A stretch of 64,000 bases of DNA from Sphingomonas sp. BK580 (GCF_014194975.1 NZ_JACIAY010000004.1:248001-312000), one strand, 5' to 3'; shown: positions 25,801 through 35,655, counted from the first letter of the stretch. Numbers and translations are program-made. The notes: generated from the letters alone by a model not told the origin.

Positions 25801-26316
25801 ATGCGGTGGAGCGGACGGATGGTGGTGACCTCGGGCGTGGCGGCGATGCTCGCCGCCTGCTCGCCCAACGCGGCGGACTACAACCGCCACGACGTGCCCG
25901 AGGACGAGGCCCGCGCTCAGGCCGCGATCGAGCGCGCGGCGGCGCAGAACGGCATCGCCACCACCGCACGCGCCGGGGTGCCGATCGCCGCGCCGGTCGA
26001 GACCGCGGCGCGATCGCGCGCCTTCCCGACCGACTTCCTCGGCTATTGGGGCGTCAGCTACGACGACTGCCAGCTCGCCAACACCGAGGCCACCGGGCGG
26101 ATCAACGTCGATGCCGACACGATCCGCTTCCACGAGGCCAAGGCGCGCGTGCAGCGGCTCGAGCAGCGCTCGCCCTATGAGGTGGTGGCGGACCTCCGCT
26201 TCGACGGCGGGGCGGGCGCGGCGTGGGAGCGGCGCGACCGCTTCACGCTCGAGCAGGGCGGTACCATCCTCGTCCGCACCGAGGCACCCAACGTCCAGCG
26301 CTACCGGCGCTGCTGA
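25801..26316 (+). CDS. Hypothetical lipoprotein inside the valine-degradation operon
   Basis: A 171-residue protein I do not recognise. MRWSGRMVVTSGVAAMLAAC is a clear lipoprotein signal with a LAAC lipobox. The mature part has a charged helical stretch (EDEARAQAAIERAAAQNGIA) and then a C-terminal domain (FLGYWGVSYDDCQLANTEAT, then INVDADTIRFHEAKARV) that looks like a small beta-rich fold with two further Cys (DDCQ and the final C). It is 4 bp after mmsA and 14 bp before the acyl-CoA dehydrogenase gene, so it is almost certainly co-transcribed with cytosolic catabolic enzymes. Confidence 0.82.
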   Translation: MRWSGRMVVTSGVAAMLAACSPNAADYNRHDVPEDEARAQAAIERAAAQNGIATTARAGVPIAAPVETAARSRAFPTDFLGYWGVSYDDCQLANTEATGRINVDADTIRFHEAKARVQRLEQRSPYEVVADLRFDGGAGAAWERRDRFTLEQGGTILVRTEAPNVQRYRRC

Positions 26317-26330
26317 CCGCAAGGCAGGAC

Positions 26331-27476
26331 ATGACCGACCAGTTCGACCTCACGGATGACCAGCGCGAGATCCAGGAGCTCGCGCGCCGCTTCACCGCCG
26401 ACCGCATCACCCCGCACGCGGCCGAGTGGGACGAGACGCATCACTATCCCGTCGACGTGTGGAAGGCGGCGGGCGAGCTCGGCTTCGGCGCGATCTACGT
26501 CAGCGAGGCGTCGGGCGGCATCGCGCTCGGCCGGCTCGAGGCGGCGCTGGTGATGGAGGCGATGGCCTATGGCTGCCCCGCCACCAGCGCCTTCATCTCG
26601 ATCCACAACATGGTCGCCTGGATGATCGACCGCTTCGGCTCGGCGGCGATCAGGGACCGCTTCCTGCCCGGCCTCGTCACCATGGAGACGATCGGCAGCT
26701 ACTGCCTCACCGAGCCCGGCTCGGGCTCGGACGCGGCGGCGCTGAAGACGAGCGCGCGGCGCGACGGCGACCATTACGTGCTCAACGGCACCAAGCAGTT
26801 CATCTCGGGCGCCGGCTACAACGACGTCTACGTCTGCATGGTGCGGACGGGCGAGGAGAAGAGCCGCGGCATCAGCGCGATCGTGGTGGAGAAGGGCACG
26901 CCCGGCCTGTCCTTCGGCGCGCCCGAGCGCAAGCTCGGCTGGAACGCGTCGCCGACCGCGCAGGTGATCTTCGAGGACTGCCGCGTGCCCGCCTCCAACC
27001 TGGTCGGCGCGGAGGGCGAGGGGTTCCGCATCGCGATGGCGGGGCTCGACGGCGGGCGGCTCAACATCGGCGCCTGCTCGCTCGGGGGCGCGCAGCGCTG
27101 CCTCGACGAGTCGATCCGCTACGCGCGCGAGCGCCAGCAGTTCGGCCAGCCCATCGCCGACTTCCAGAACACGCAGTTCACGCTGGCCGACATGGCGACC
27201 GACCTGGAGGCGGCGCGGGCGCTGCTCTACCTCGCCGCCGCCAAGGTGACCGCGGACGCGCCCGACAAGTCGCGCTTCTCGGCGATGGCGAAGCGGCTGG
27301 CGACCGACAACGGCTCGTCGATCGTCGACCGCGCGCTGCAGCTCCACGGCGGCTACGGCTATCTCAAGGACTATCCGATCGAGCGCTTCTGGCGCGACCT
27401 GCGGGTCCACTCGATCCTGGAGGGGACCAACCAGGTGATGCGCATGATCGTCGGCCGCGAGCTGACCCGGCAATGA
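26331..27476 (+). CDS. Acyl-CoA dehydrogenase, probable isobutyryl-CoA dehydrogenase
   Basis: A 381-residue FAD enzyme that oxidises isobutyryl-CoA to methacrylyl-CoA. Typical motifs are present: YCLTEPGSGSDAAALKT, FISGAGYNDVYVCMVR, AYGCPATSAFISIHNMVAWM-like upstream, and FQNTQFTLADMATDLEAARA. LQLHGGYGYLKDYPIERFWR precedes the catalytic Glu364 in LEGTNQVMRM. The pattern SAFISIHNM and the neighbours (hydrolase, hydratase, mmsA, mmsB) favour isobutyryl-CoA as substrate; short-branched-chain specificity is inferred. The ATG is at 26331, with AAGGCAGG upstream. Confidence 0.92.
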   Translation: MTDQFDLTDDQREIQELARRFTADRITPHAAEWDETHHYPVDVWKAAGELGFGAIYVSEASGGIALGRLEAALVMEAMAYGCPATSAFISIHNMVAWMIDRFGSAAIRDRFLPGLVTMETIGSYCLTEPGSGSDAAALKTSARRDGDHYVLNGTKQFISGAGYNDVYVCMVRTGEEKSRGISAIVVEKGTPGLSFGAPERKLGWNASPTAQVIFEDCRVPASNLVGAEGEGFRIAMAGLDGGRLNIGACSLGGAQRCLDESIRYARERQQFGQPIADFQNTQFTLADMATDLEAARALLYLAAAKVTADAPDKSRFSAMAKRLATDNGSSIVDRALQLHGGYGYLKDYPIERFWRDLRVHSILEGTNQVMRMIVGRELTRQ

Positions 27477-27491
27477 GGGGGGTGACTCAAT

Positions 27492-27640
27492 TCCTCCCCG
27501 CGAGCGGGGAAGGGAACCATGCGCAGCATGGTGGAGGGGGCTTTCCGCGAGCGCTGCGCGTCGTCGAGTGTACCGCTCGGGGAAGCTCCCCTCCACCATC
27601 GCGCTGTCACGCGGCGGTGCCCCTCCCCGTGCCGGGGAGG
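27492..27640. repeat. Intergenic repeat inside the valine operon, ending in a hairpin over a ribosome site
   Basis: The 169 bp between the dehydrogenase and hydrolase genes hold a composite repeat: CCCCGCGAGCGGGG near 27497, CCATGCGCAGCATGG near 27517, and partly complementary copies of CTCCACCAT further on. It ends in a hairpin at 27622-27640 (CCTCCCC, five-base loop, GGGGAGG). The right arm is the Shine-Dalgarno of the next gene, five bases before its ATG. Confidence 0.7.
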
Positions 27641-27645
27641 ATCGC

Positions 27646-28689
27646 ATGACAGACCTGATCGCCGAGGCCGACGGCGGCGTCGCCAGGCTGCGGCTCAACC
27701 GCCCCCAGGCGCTCCACGCGCTCACCGCCGAGATGTGCGCCGCCGTCCTCGACTCGCTCGAGCGCTGGCGCGGTGACGACGCGATCCGCTGCGTCACGAT
27801 CGACCATGCCGCGGGCCGCGGCTTCTGCGCCGGCGGGGACATCCGCCTGCTCGCCGAGAGCGGCGCGGGCGACGGCAGTGCCGCGCGCGCCTTCTTCCAC
27901 GTCGAGTACCGGATGAACCATCGGCTGTTCACCTACGCCAAGGACGTCGTCGCGTTCATGGACGGGGTGACGATGGGCGGCGGGGTCGGCCTGTCGCAAC
28001 CGTGCCGCTACCGCGTCGCCACCGAGCACACGCGGCTGGCGATGCCCGAGACCGGGATCGGCCTGTTCCCCGACGTCGGCGGCGGCTGGTATCTCTCGCG
28101 CCTGCCGGGGCGGATCGGCCAGTATCTCGCGCTCACCGGCGCGCGCGTCGACGGCGCGGCGTGCCACGCGCTCGGGCTGGCGACGCACTATGTCGAGAGC
28201 GCGCGGCTCGACGCGGTCAAGCGCGACATCGCCGCGCGCCCGGCCGAGCTGCGCGCGGTGCTCGACGCAGCGCATGTCGCGCCCGGCCCCGCCGCGCTGC
28301 TCGACCAGCGCGAGGCGATCGATCGCCTGTTCGCCTCCGACGAGGTCGAGGCGGTGTTCGCCGCGCTCGAGGCGGACGACAGCGCGTTCGCGCGCGCGAC
28401 GCTCCAGACCCTCCGCACCAAGTCGCCGCAGACGATGAAGGTCTCGCTCAAGTTGCTCAAGGACGGCGCGGGCATGGCCGATTTCGCCGACGAGATGCGG
28501 CAGGAATATGCGGTCGCCACGCGCGTGGTGCAGCGCCACGACTTCCTCGAGGGCGTGCGCGCGGTGATCGTCGACAAGGACAACGCCCCGCGCTGGGAGC
28601 CCGCCACCCCCGAGGGCGTCAGCGACCATGTCATCGACCAGATCTTCGCCCCGCTGCCCGAGGCCGAAGCCTGGACTCCGCACAATTGA
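27646..28689 (+). CDS. 3-hydroxyisobutyryl-CoA hydrolase (crotonase fold)
   Basis: A 347-residue enzyme releasing 3-hydroxyisobutyrate from its CoA ester in valine breakdown. Hallmarks: [31 protein letters not shown] (oxyanion hole) and [20 protein letters not shown] with Glu135 and Asp143. The C-terminal extension typical of HIBYL-CoA hydrolases is present ([38 protein letters not shown]), which plain hydratases lack. It starts at ATG 27646 with GGGGAGG upstream, contained in a repeat hairpin. It is followed by the hydratase after 11 bp. Confidence 0.93.
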   Translation: MTDLIAEADGGVARLRLNRPQALHALTAEMCAAVLDSLERWRGDDAIRCVTIDHAAGRGFCAGGDIRLLAESGAGDGSAARAFFHVEYRMNHRLFTYAKDVVAFMDGVTMGGGVGLSQPCRYRVATEHTRLAMPETGIGLFPDVGGGWYLSRLPGRIGQYLALTGARVDGAACHALGLATHYVESARLDAVKRDIAARPAELRAVLDAAHVAPGPAALLDQREAIDRLFASDEVEAVFAALEADDSAFARATLQTLRTKSPQTMKVSLKLLKDGAGMADFADEMRQEYAVATRVVQRHDFLEGVRAVIVDKDNAPRWEPATPEGVSDHVIDQIFAPLPEAEAWTPHN

Positions 28690-28700
28690 GGGACCGATCG

Positions 28701-29477
28701 ATGGCCGACTATGAGACGATCCTGGTCGAGCGACGCGGCGCGGTGACGCTGCTGACGCTCAACCGCCCCAAGGCGCTCAACGCGCTCAACACGCAGGTGC
28801 TCGCCGAACTGCTGCGAGCGCTCGCCGACTATGACGCCGATCCCGCGCAGCGCTGCGCGGTGCTCACCGGCAGCGAGCGCGCCTTCGCCGCGGGCGCCGA
28901 CATCAAGGAGATGGCGGGGCAGGGCTTCGCCGACATGTACGCGGGCAATTTCTTCGCCGGCTACGAGCAGCTGACGCGGACGCGCAAGCCGCTGATCGCG
29001 GCGGTGGCGGGCTATGCGCTGGGCGGCGGCTGCGAGCTGGCGATGATGTGCGACTTCATCCTCGCGGCGGACACCGCCAAGTTCGGTCAGCCCGAGATCA
29101 AGCTCGGCGTGTCGCCGGGCATGGGCGGCTCGCAGCGGCTGGCGCGCGCGGTCGGCAAGGCCAAGGCGATGGAGATGGTGCTCACCGGCCGGATGATCGA
29201 CGCCGACGAGGCCGAGCGCGCCGGGCTGGTCAGCCGGGTCGTGCCCGCGGCCGAGCTGCTCGACGAGGCGCTGCGCACCGCCGCGGCGATCGCCGAGATG
29301 GCGCCGCTCGCCGCGATCGCGAACAAGGAGATGGTCAACGCCGCGTTCGAGACGACGCTGGCGCAGGGCGTCCAGTTCGAGCGCCGGCTGTTCCACGCCC
29401 TGTTCGGCACCGCCGACCAGAAGGAGGGGATGGCGGCGTTCGTGGAGAAGCGCGCCGGGCAGTGGAGCGGGCGGTGA
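28701..29477 (+). CDS. Enoyl-CoA hydratase
   Basis: A 258-residue crotonase that adds water to methacrylyl-CoA (and other short enoyl-CoAs). Oxyanion and acid/base motifs are complete: [31 protein letters not shown] with Glu112, and [20 protein letters not shown] with Glu132. The ending [17 protein letters not shown] is typical of FadB1x-like stand-alone hydratases. It lies between the hydrolase and mmsB, providing the second step of the pathway. Confidence 0.93.
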   Translation: MADYETILVERRGAVTLLTLNRPKALNALNTQVLAELLRALADYDADPAQRCAVLTGSERAFAAGADIKEMAGQGFADMYAGNFFAGYEQLTRTRKPLIAAVAGYALGGGCELAMMCDFILAADTAKFGQPEIKLGVSPGMGGSQRLARAVGKAKAMEMVLTGRMIDADEAERAGLVSRVVPAAELLDEALRTAAAIAEMAPLAAIANKEMVNAAFETTLAQGVQFERRLFHALFGTADQKEGMAAFVEKRAGQWSGR

Positions 29478-29657
29478 GGGGTAATGATAAACCCTCGTCG
29501 TCTCTCCGCCGTTCGCCGCGAGCAGTGATCGAGCTTGGAGGGATCACGTGTCGAGAGGGCCGCGTGCGCTGACCGCTCGAGACGCCGTCTCGACAAGCTC
29601 GACGGCTACTCGAGGCGAACGGATGGGGGGCAAGCCCCAGCGAGAAGGAGAGGCAAC
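29478..29657. repeat. Intergenic repeat between hydratase and mmsB
   Basis: This 180-bp space contains a GTCTCGACAAGCTCGACGGC-type element (29587-29606) flanked by CTCGAG copies. The element resembles a family scattered in sphingomonad genomes. No gene is visible. It is the second repeat insertion inside the same operon. Confidence 0.5.
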
Positions 29658-30536
29658 ATGGCACGCGTCGCGTTCATCGGGCTGGGCAACATGGGCGGCG
29701 GGATGGCCGCCAACCTGGCGAAGCACGGCCACGACGTGCGCGCCTTCGATCTCTCCGCCGAGGCGCTGGCGCGCGCCGAGGCCGCCGGCTGCCTCGCCGC
29801 GGAGAGCGCCGCGGCGGCGGTCGATGGCGCCGAGGCGGTCGTCACCATGCTGCCCGCGGGGCGCCACGTCGCGCAGGTCTACGACGAGATCCTGCCGCTG
29901 GTCGACGCCGCGGCGATCCTGATCGACTGCTCGACGATCGACGTCGCCACCGCCCGCGCGGTCGCCGAGCAGGCGCGCGCGCGCGGGGTCGCCGCGGTCG
30001 ACTCGCCCGTGTCGGGCGGGATCGCGGCGGCGACCGCGGGCACGCTCACCTTCATGGTCGGCGGCCCGGCCGAGTCGTTCGAGCGCGCGCGGCCGTTCCT
30101 CGAGGCGATGGGCAAGGCGGTGATCCACGCCGGGGCGAGCGGCACCGGCCAGGCGGCCAAGCTCTGCAACAACCTGATCCTCGGCGCGACGATGATCGCG
30201 ACCTGCGAGGGCTTCGTGCTCGCCGAGCGGCTCGGGCTCGATCCCCAGGTGTTCTACGACATCGCCAGCAAGGCGACGGCGCAGAGCTGGTCGATGACGA
30301 GCTACTGCCCGGTGCCGGGAGTCGGCCCGCAGTCGCCCGCGGACAACGACTATCGCGGCGGCTTCGCGGGCGCGCTGATGCTCAAGGACCTCGAGCTGGC
30401 GATGGCCGCGGCGGCGGACGGCGGCGCGGCGCTGCCGCTGGGCGGCCACGCGCGCGACCTGTACCGCGCGTTCAGCGAGGGCGGACAGGGCGGGGAGGAT
30501 TTCTCCGGCATCATCCGGATGCTGCGGGGGGCGTAG
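29658..30536 (+). CDS. mmsB: 3-hydroxyisobutyrate dehydrogenase
   Basis: A 292-residue NAD-dependent dehydrogenase making methylmalonate semialdehyde, the substrate of MmsA at the head of the operon. Motifs: VAFIGLGNMGGGMAANLAKH (Rossmann), DSPVSGGIAAATAGTLTFMV (substrate binding), GQAAKLCNNLILGATMIATC with catalytic Lys168, and the ending LKDLELAMAAAADGGAALPL. AAGGAGAGG upstream of the ATG is a strong ribosome site. It is the last gene of the operon. Confidence 0.95.
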   Translation: MARVAFIGLGNMGGGMAANLAKHGHDVRAFDLSAEALARAEAAGCLAAESAAAAVDGAEAVVTMLPAGRHVAQVYDEILPLVDAAAILIDCSTIDVATARAVAEQARARGVAAVDSPVSGGIAAATAGTLTFMVGGPAESFERARPFLEAMGKAVIHAGASGTGQAAKLCNNLILGATMIATCEGFVLAERLGLDPQVFYDIASKATAQSWSMTSYCPVPGVGPQSPADNDYRGGFAGALMLKDLELAMAAAADGGAALPLGGHARDLYRAFSEGGQGGEDFSGIIRMLRGA

Positions 30537-30616
30537 GGGAAGTCGGCGAAGGTCGCAGACCACACCCGTTCCTGCTCCACCCTAGACGTAGCAGGCGCGA
30601 CGTGTCCGAGGGCGTA

Positions 30617-30688
30617 CTCCTGCGAACGCAGGAGCCTAGAGCCACATGAGACAGCGCTCGTGATCCTAGGCTCCTGCTATCGCAGGAG
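30617..30688. terminator. Inverted pair of hairpins between convergent genes
   Basis: Two small hairpins, CTCCTGCG-AA-CGCAGGAG (30617-30634) and CTCCTGC-TATC-GCAGGAG (30671-30688). Each carries a CCTAG on the inner side, so the whole is itself an inverted repeat. It lies between mmsB and the convergent M1 peptidase gene. Probably a repeat unit serving as a bidirectional terminator. Confidence 0.6.
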
Positions 30689-30711
30689 CACGGCTACCCG
30701 CTTATCACTCC

Positions 30712-33366
30712 TCACCGCAGCGCCGCCTCCACCTCCGCGCGCTTGGCCGCCCGCAGCGCGACGCACTGGCGGATCGCGCCGAGCGCCTGGCTCAGCTCCA
30801 GCGCGCCGCCGCCCAGCGTCGCCAGCCGCGGGCGGAACAATGCCTCGACCGCGTCGGCCTTGTCCGCGCTGCAATAGCCACCGAACAGCGTCGGGATGCG
30901 CGCGCGCGCGAAGGCCGGCACGCCCGCGATCGCGCCGTCGAAGTCGCGCGTGAACAGCGCCAGCAACGCGTCGCGCCCGAGCGGCTGATAGGCGAGCCGG
31001 GTCATGAGCGTCAGCCGCTCGGTCGATTGCAGCGCCGGGTCGCGCGTCAGCTCGAGCGCGCGCGCCACCTCGGCGGCACTGGTGGCGTGGCCGAGCGCGC
31101 GCACCGCGTGCGAGCGGAACAGCGGATCGCCGCTCGCCGCCAGCGAGTCGCGCAGGCGGTCCATGAAGGGCACGCCGCGATCCTCCACCGCCACGGCGAA
31201 CGCCAGCTCGCGATAGGAGGGATCGACCGGCCGCGGCGTCGCGGCGAGCGCGCCCTCGGCCGCCTCGGCGAGCTGCGACCGGAGCGCCGGGTCGCGCGCG
31301 GTCTGCGCGGCATAGTCGATCAGGTTCTGTCGCAGCAGGCTCTGCCCGGTCTCCTCGCCCGCATAGGCGCCAGGCGCGAGCGACACGGCGCCGAGCGCGC
31401 GCAGTCGCGGCAGCGACAGCTCGCCCGCGAGCCGGCGCAGCCCCGCGGTCGCGGCGGGGGAGAGGTCGAGCTGCTCGACCTCGGCGATCGCCTGCGGCAG
31501 TTGCAGCGTCGCGCTGCGCTCGCGATGCGCGGCGAAGGCGCGCGCTCCCGCGATCACGCGCGCGAAACTGGCGTTGCCCGCGAGGAAGTCGGCCCAGAGG
31601 CTGTCAGCCGCCGCCATCGCCTCGCGCGCGGGCAGCGTGTCGGCGCCCTTGAGCAGCCCGGCCCAGCCGGCGTCGTCGAGGCTGTAGCGCCAATAGCCGG
31701 CGCCATCGGCGTTGGGCACGGCCAGGCCGCTGCCGCGCAGCGCCAGCGTGCCGGTCGCACCGCCGAGCAGGGTGCAGCTGCGCGTCGCGCCCTGGCGCGC
31801 GCAGACCGGCACCGTCCAGGTCTGCGGCGCGGGCTGTGCGGCGACGCCGATCGGGCGATAGCGCTGCTGGCTCAGCTGCCACCGCCCGGCACCGTCGGCG
31901 CGGATGCGGATCACCGGCACGCCGGTCTGCGTCACGAAGCTGCGGAACACCGGGACGATGCCGGGATCGCCCGAGCCGGTCGCCATCGACTCGAAGAAGT
32001 CGTCCGCGGCCGCGCTGCCGTAGCGGAAGCGGTTCAGATGGAATTGCACGCCTTTCCGGAACTTCTCCGCGCCGAGATAACGCTCCACCATGGTCAGCAC
32101 CTGGCCGCCCTTCTGATAGGTGATCGAGTCGAAGGCGCTGGCGATCTGGTCGTTGCGCGTGATCTCCTGGCGGATCGGGCGGCCCACCGCGCGACTGTCG
32201 GTGTCCATCGCCGCGAACGCCTCGGCGAGTTGCGCCACGTCGGTGCCGAGCCCGGGCTGCCAGATCTCGCCGACGCGGTTGCCCGCCCATTCGGCGAAGC
32301 TCTCGTTGAGCCAGATGTCGGTCCACCACTTCGGCGTTACGAGGTCGCCGAACCATTGGTGCGCCAGCTCGTGCGCCACCACCGTGCCGAAGCCGCGCCG
32401 CTGCGACGCGGGCGCGTCCGGGTCGAGCAGCAGCAGGGTGTCGTTGTAGCTGACGAGACCGGCATTCTCCATCGCGCCGCTCATCACCGGGCCGGCGATC
32501 TGGTCGAGCTTCTCGTACGGATAGGGGATGCCGAAATATCGCTCGTGCAGCGCGAGGATCTTCGGCCCCTCGGTCGCGGCGAGCCGAAGCCGCTCGGCCT
32601 GACCCTTGGTGGCGATCGCGCGATAGGGCAGCGCGGTCGTGCGCACAGCGTTGGCGGGCGCGTCGCCGGGCACGACGTCGAACGGCCCGACCGCGATCGC
32701 GACGAGATAGGTCGGCAGCGGCTTGGAGGGAGCGAAGACGTGCCGGGTCAGTCCCGCGCCGGCGGGCGTCGCGGCGATCTCGGGCGTGTTGGCGAAGACC
32801 TTCTGCGCGCTCGCCGCGGTGACGCTGAGCGTGAAGGGCGTCTTGAAGCCGGGCTCGTCGAAGCCCGGGAACATGCGCCGCGCGTCGATCGGCTCCATCT
32901 GCGTCCAGGCGTACCAGTCGTCGCCGACCTTGGCACGGTACAGCCCCTCGGCGCCGGTCATGAACGGCGCGTCATAGTCGAAGGCGAGCGTGACCCGGCC
33001 GGCGGGGAGCGGCGTCGCGAAGTCGAGCCGCGCCACGCCCGAGGCGTCGACCTGGGTGTAGCGCGCGGTGACGGTGCGGCCGCCGACGCGCGCGACCGCC
33101 TTAGCGACCGCGAGGCCGTTGCCGTGGAGGTAGAGCGAGGGGGCGGCACGCCGGAGCTCGGCGTCGACCTCGGCGTGGCCGGTGAAACGCTCCTGCTCGG
33201 GGCGGACGGTGAGGTCGATGCGATAGGCGCTCGGGCGCGCGATGTCGGGGAGCTGCCCGAGCGGGACCGGCCCGGGGGCGGCCGTGACCGCGGCGGCGTG
33301 CGTCTGCTGCGCCAGGACGGGCGCGGCGAGGAAGAGGGCGGTGGAGGCGAGCAGAAGCAGTCTCAT
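30712..33366 (-). CDS. M1 family aminopeptidase (exported)
   Basis: An 884-residue zinc aminopeptidase with a signal peptide (LLLLASTALFLAAPVLAQ, cleavage near 20). The substrate-anchoring GAMEN motif is at 297-301, the zinc site is HELAHQWFG with His332 and His336, and the third ligand is Glu355 in NESFAEW. A C-terminal ERAP1-like helical domain makes up the last 350 residues. It should act in the periplasm on peptides. Start choice is set by the signal peptide; the frame upstream is open but antisense-like. It is transcribed toward mmsB. Confidence 0.93.
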   Translation of the reverse strand: MRLLLLASTALFLAAPVLAQQTHAAAVTAAPGPVPLGQLPDIARPSAYRIDLTVRPEQERFTGHAEVDAELRRAAPSLYLHGNGLAVAKAVARVGGRTVTARYTQVDASGVARLDFATPLPAGRVTLAFDYDAPFMTGAEGLYRAKVGDDWYAWTQMEPIDARRMFPGFDEPGFKTPFTLSVTAASAQKVFANTPEIAATPAGAGLTRHVFAPSKPLPTYLVAIAVGPFDVVPGDAPANAVRTTALPYRAIATKGQAERLRLAATEGPKILALHERYFGIPYPYEKLDQIAGPVMSGAMENAGLVSYNDTLLLLDPDAPASQRRGFGTVVAHELAHQWFGDLVTPKWWTDIWLNESFAEWAGNRVGEIWQPGLGTDVAQLAEAFAAMDTDSRAVGRPIRQEITRNDQIASAFDSITYQKGGQVLTMVERYLGAEKFRKGVQFHLNRFRYGSAAADDFFESMATGSGDPGIVPVFRSFVTQTGVPVIRIRADGAGRWQLSQQRYRPIGVAAQPAPQTWTVPVCARQGATRSCTLLGGATGTLALRGSGLAVPNADGAGYWRYSLDDAGWAGLLKGADTLPAREAMAAADSLWADFLAGNASFARVIAGARAFAAHRERSATLQLPQAIAEVEQLDLSPAATAGLRRLAGELSLPRLRALGAVSLAPGAYAGEETGQSLLRQNLIDYAAQTARDPALRSQLAEAAEGALAATPRPVDPSYRELAFAVAVEDRGVPFMDRLRDSLAASGDPLFRSHAVRALGHATSAAEVARALELTRDPALQSTERLTLMTRLAYQPLGRDALLALFTRDFDGAIAGVPAFARARIPTLFGGYCSADKADAVEALFRPRLATLGGGALELSQALGAIRQCVALRAAKRAEVEAALR

Positions 33367-33472
33367 GGGCGCGACCTTCGTGGTGGTTGCCGCGGGCCTA
33401 GGACGGAACCGACCGGAGCGCATCCCCCGCGACGTCGCTTCCCCGGTCCGCTCGTCAGCCCGCCCCTTTGAC

Positions 33473-33547
33473 CATCCCGGCGAACGCCGGGGCGGTCGGG
33501 GGTCGCACCGGCGTCCCCCGACTGGATCCCGGCGGTCGCGGGGGTGG
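33473..33547. repeat. REP-like repeat between kynA and the M1 peptidase gene
   Basis: ATCCCGGCGAACGCCGGGGC and a degenerate inverted partner (ACTGGATCCCGGCGGTCGCG) surround GTCGGGGG/CCCCCGAC, giving a long imperfect stem. It lies downstream of kynA and upstream of the M1 peptidase start, on the path of minus-strand transcription. Confidence 0.6.
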
Positions 33548-33584
33548 AGAGGAGCCGGGGTGAAAGCAGAAGTGGCGAGCCCCC

Positions 33585-34397
33585 TCACAACCGCGTGCGC
33601 ACCTGCCACAGCTCGGGGAACAGCTCGACCTCGAGCATCTTGCGCAGGTAGGAGACGCCCGCGGTGCCGCCGGTGCCGCGTTTGAGCCCGATCACGCGCT
33701 CCACCGTGGTGACGTGGTTGAAGCGCCAGCGCCGGAAATAATCCTCCAGGTCGACGAGCTTCTCCGCCAGCTCGTAGAGCGGCCAGTGCGTCTCGGGCGC
33801 GCGGTACACCTGTTCCCACGCGGCCACGACCGCCTCGCTCGCGACGTGCGCCGCACGCCAGTCGCGCGCCGGGTCGGCGAGCAGCCCGGCGGCGTGGAGG
33901 CGGGTCAGTGCGGCGTCGTAGATGCTCGGCGCCGCGAGGATCGCCTCGAGCCGCGCCAACGTCGGCGCGCGGTGGCGGTGCGGCCCGAGCGTCGCCGACA
34001 CGCGATTGCCGCACAGGTATTCCACCGCGCGATACTGCCACGACTGGAACCCGGACGACTGCCCCAGCGCGTCGCGGAAGGTGGTGTAATCGGACGGAGT
34101 CATCGTGCGCAGCACGTCCCACGCGCCGTTAAGCTGCTCGAGGATCCGCGCCACCCGCGCGAGCAGCTTGAACGCCTGCGGCAAGCGGTCGGCCAGCATC
34201 GCGTCGCGCGCGCTCTCCAGCTCGTGCACCGCCAGCTTCATCCACAATTCGCTGGTCTGATGCTGGATGATGAACAGCAGCTCGTCGTGCGCGTCGCTCA
34301 GCGGGTGCTGCGCGTCGAGCACGCGGTCGAGCGCGAGATAGTCGCCATAGCCCATGCGCTCGGCGAAGTTCAGCTCGGCGTCGTGATGCTCGCCCAT
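33585..34397 (-). CDS. kynA: Tryptophan 2,3-dioxygenase
   Basis: A 270-residue heme enzyme opening the indole ring of tryptophan to N-formylkynurenine. [20 protein letters not shown], the [18 protein letters not shown] stretch, [20 protein letters not shown] (with the axial His) and [10 protein letters not shown] are the family signatures. The ATG overlaps the kynureninase stop (TGATG), so translation is coupled. A GTG one codon earlier is possible. The formamidase (kynB) that should act between the two enzymes is not in this window. Confidence 0.95.
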   Translation of the reverse strand: MGEHHDAELNFAERMGYGDYLALDRVLDAQHPLSDAHDELLFIIQHQTSELWMKLAVHELESARDAMLADRLPQAFKLLARVARILEQLNGAWDVLRTMTPSDYTTFRDALGQSSGFQSWQYRAVEYLCGNRVSATLGPHRHRAPTLARLEAILAAPSIYDAALTRLHAAGLLADPARDWRAAHVASEAVVAAWEQVYRAPETHWPLYELAEKLVDLEDYFRRWRFNHVTTVERVIGLKRGTGGTAGVSYLRKMLEVELFPELWQVRTRL

Positions 34398-35590
34398 CAC
34401 GTCACCGCGGCGCGGGCGTGATGCTCGGGGCGATCCCAGGCGTCGGTGGCGAGGATGTCCGCGAGGACGTCGACCGCGCGCACCACCTCCTCTTCACCGA
34501 GGTACAAGGGTGTGAAGCCGAAGCGCAGTAGGTCGGGCGCGCGCACGTCGCCGATCACGCCGCGCCCGATCAGCGCCTGCATCACCGCGTAGGCCTGGGG
34601 GTGTGCGAAGCTCACCTGGCTGCCGCGCGCGTGCGGGTCGCGCGGCGAGGCGAGCGTGAGCTGCGGGCAGCGCGCCTCCACCTCCGCGATGAAGCACTGT
34701 GACAGGCGGATCGAGGCGGCGCGCAGGTCGGCCATGTCGACGCCGTCCCAGGCGTCGAGCGCGGCGTCGAGCACCGACAGCGCGATCACCGGCGGCGTGC
34801 CGACGCGCATCCGCTCGACTCCCGGCGCGGGCGCGTAGTCGCGCTCGAACGCGAAGGGCGCGCGATGGCCGAGCCAGCCGCTCAGGATCGGCCGGGCGGT
34901 CGCGGCGTGGCGCGGCGCGAGGTAGAGGAAGGCGGGGGCGCCGGGGCCGCCGTTGAGATATTTGTAGGTGCAGCCGACCGCGAGGTCGGCGTCCGCACCG
35001 GTGAGGTCGACCGGCAGCGCGCCGGCCGAGTGCGCCAGGTCCCACAGCGCGATGGCGCCGGCGGCGTGCGCCCGGGCGGTGAGCGCGCGCATGTCGTGGA
35101 GGCGACCGGTGCGATAGTCGACCTCGGTCAGCATCGTCACCGCGACGCTGTCGTCGATCGCCTCCGCCACCTCCTCCGGGGCGACGACTCGCAACTCGTG
35201 CCCCTGGCCGAGCGCGTCGAGCAGCGCCTCGGCGATGTAGAGGTCGCTCGGGAAGTTGCCGCTGTCGCTGAGCACCACGCGGCGATCGGGGCGCAGCGCG
35301 AGCGCGGCGGCGAGCGCCTGGAACAGCTTGATCGAGAGCGTGTCGCCGGTGATCACGCTCCCGGCGGGCGCGCCGACCAGCCGCGCGATACGGTCGCCGA
35401 CGCGCGTCGGCAGCGCCATCCAGCCGGAGTCGTTCCAGCCGCGGATCAGCCGCTCGCCCCACTGCTCGCGGATCACCGCGGCGGCGCGCGCCTCGGCCGC
35501 GCGCGGCAGCGGTCCGAGCGAGTTGCCGTCGAGGTAGATCACGCCCGGGGGCAGCTGGAACAGCGCGCGGGTGGCGGCGAAGTCGGTCAT
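34397..35590 (-). CDS. kynU: Kynureninase
   Basis: A 397-residue PLP enzyme cleaving kynurenine to anthranilate and alanine. [46 protein letters not shown] (the Asp that pairs with PLP) and [17 protein letters not shown] with Schiff-base Lys210 are clear, as is [20 protein letters not shown] at the C-terminus. It is the first gene of the two-gene kynU-kynA operon; no regulator is adjacent. Confidence 0.95.
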   Translation of the reverse strand: MTDFAATRALFQLPPGVIYLDGNSLGPLPRAAEARAAAVIREQWGERLIRGWNDSGWMALPTRVGDRIARLVGAPAGSVITGDTLSIKLFQALAAALALRPDRRVVLSDSGNFPSDLYIAEALLDALGQGHELRVVAPEEVAEAIDDSVAVTMLTEVDYRTGRLHDMRALTARAHAAGAIALWDLAHSAGALPVDLTGADADLAVGCTYKYLNGGPGAPAFLYLAPRHAATARPILSGWLGHRAPFAFERDYAPAPGVERMRVGTPPVIALSVLDAALDAWDGVDMADLRAASIRLSQCFIAEVEARCPQLTLASPRDPHARGSQVSFAHPQAYAVMQALIGRGVIGDVRAPDLLRFGFTPLYLGEEEVVRAVDVLADILATDAWDRPEHHARAAVT

Positions 35591-35655
35591 GTCCGTGTCT
35601 TAGCGCGGGGGAGGGGGCGGGCCAATCGGCACGCGCGCTGCCGCTCCACGCTCGG

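Noticed and set aside
24162..25868. N-terminal extension of the LysR regulator to 872 residues
   Set aside because: It is antisense of mmsA; the regulator begins with its helix-turn-helix at MTQPIAWDD.
31027..33471. 814-codon plus-strand frame opposite the M1 aminopeptidase
   Set aside because: Low-complexity Arg/Gly/Ala product; the minus strand shows GAMEN and HExxH motifs in register.
33367..34122. Extension of the M1 peptidase frame upstream to 1136 codons
   Set aside because: It would cross a REP-like repeat and the end of kynA; the signal peptide fixes the start at 33366.
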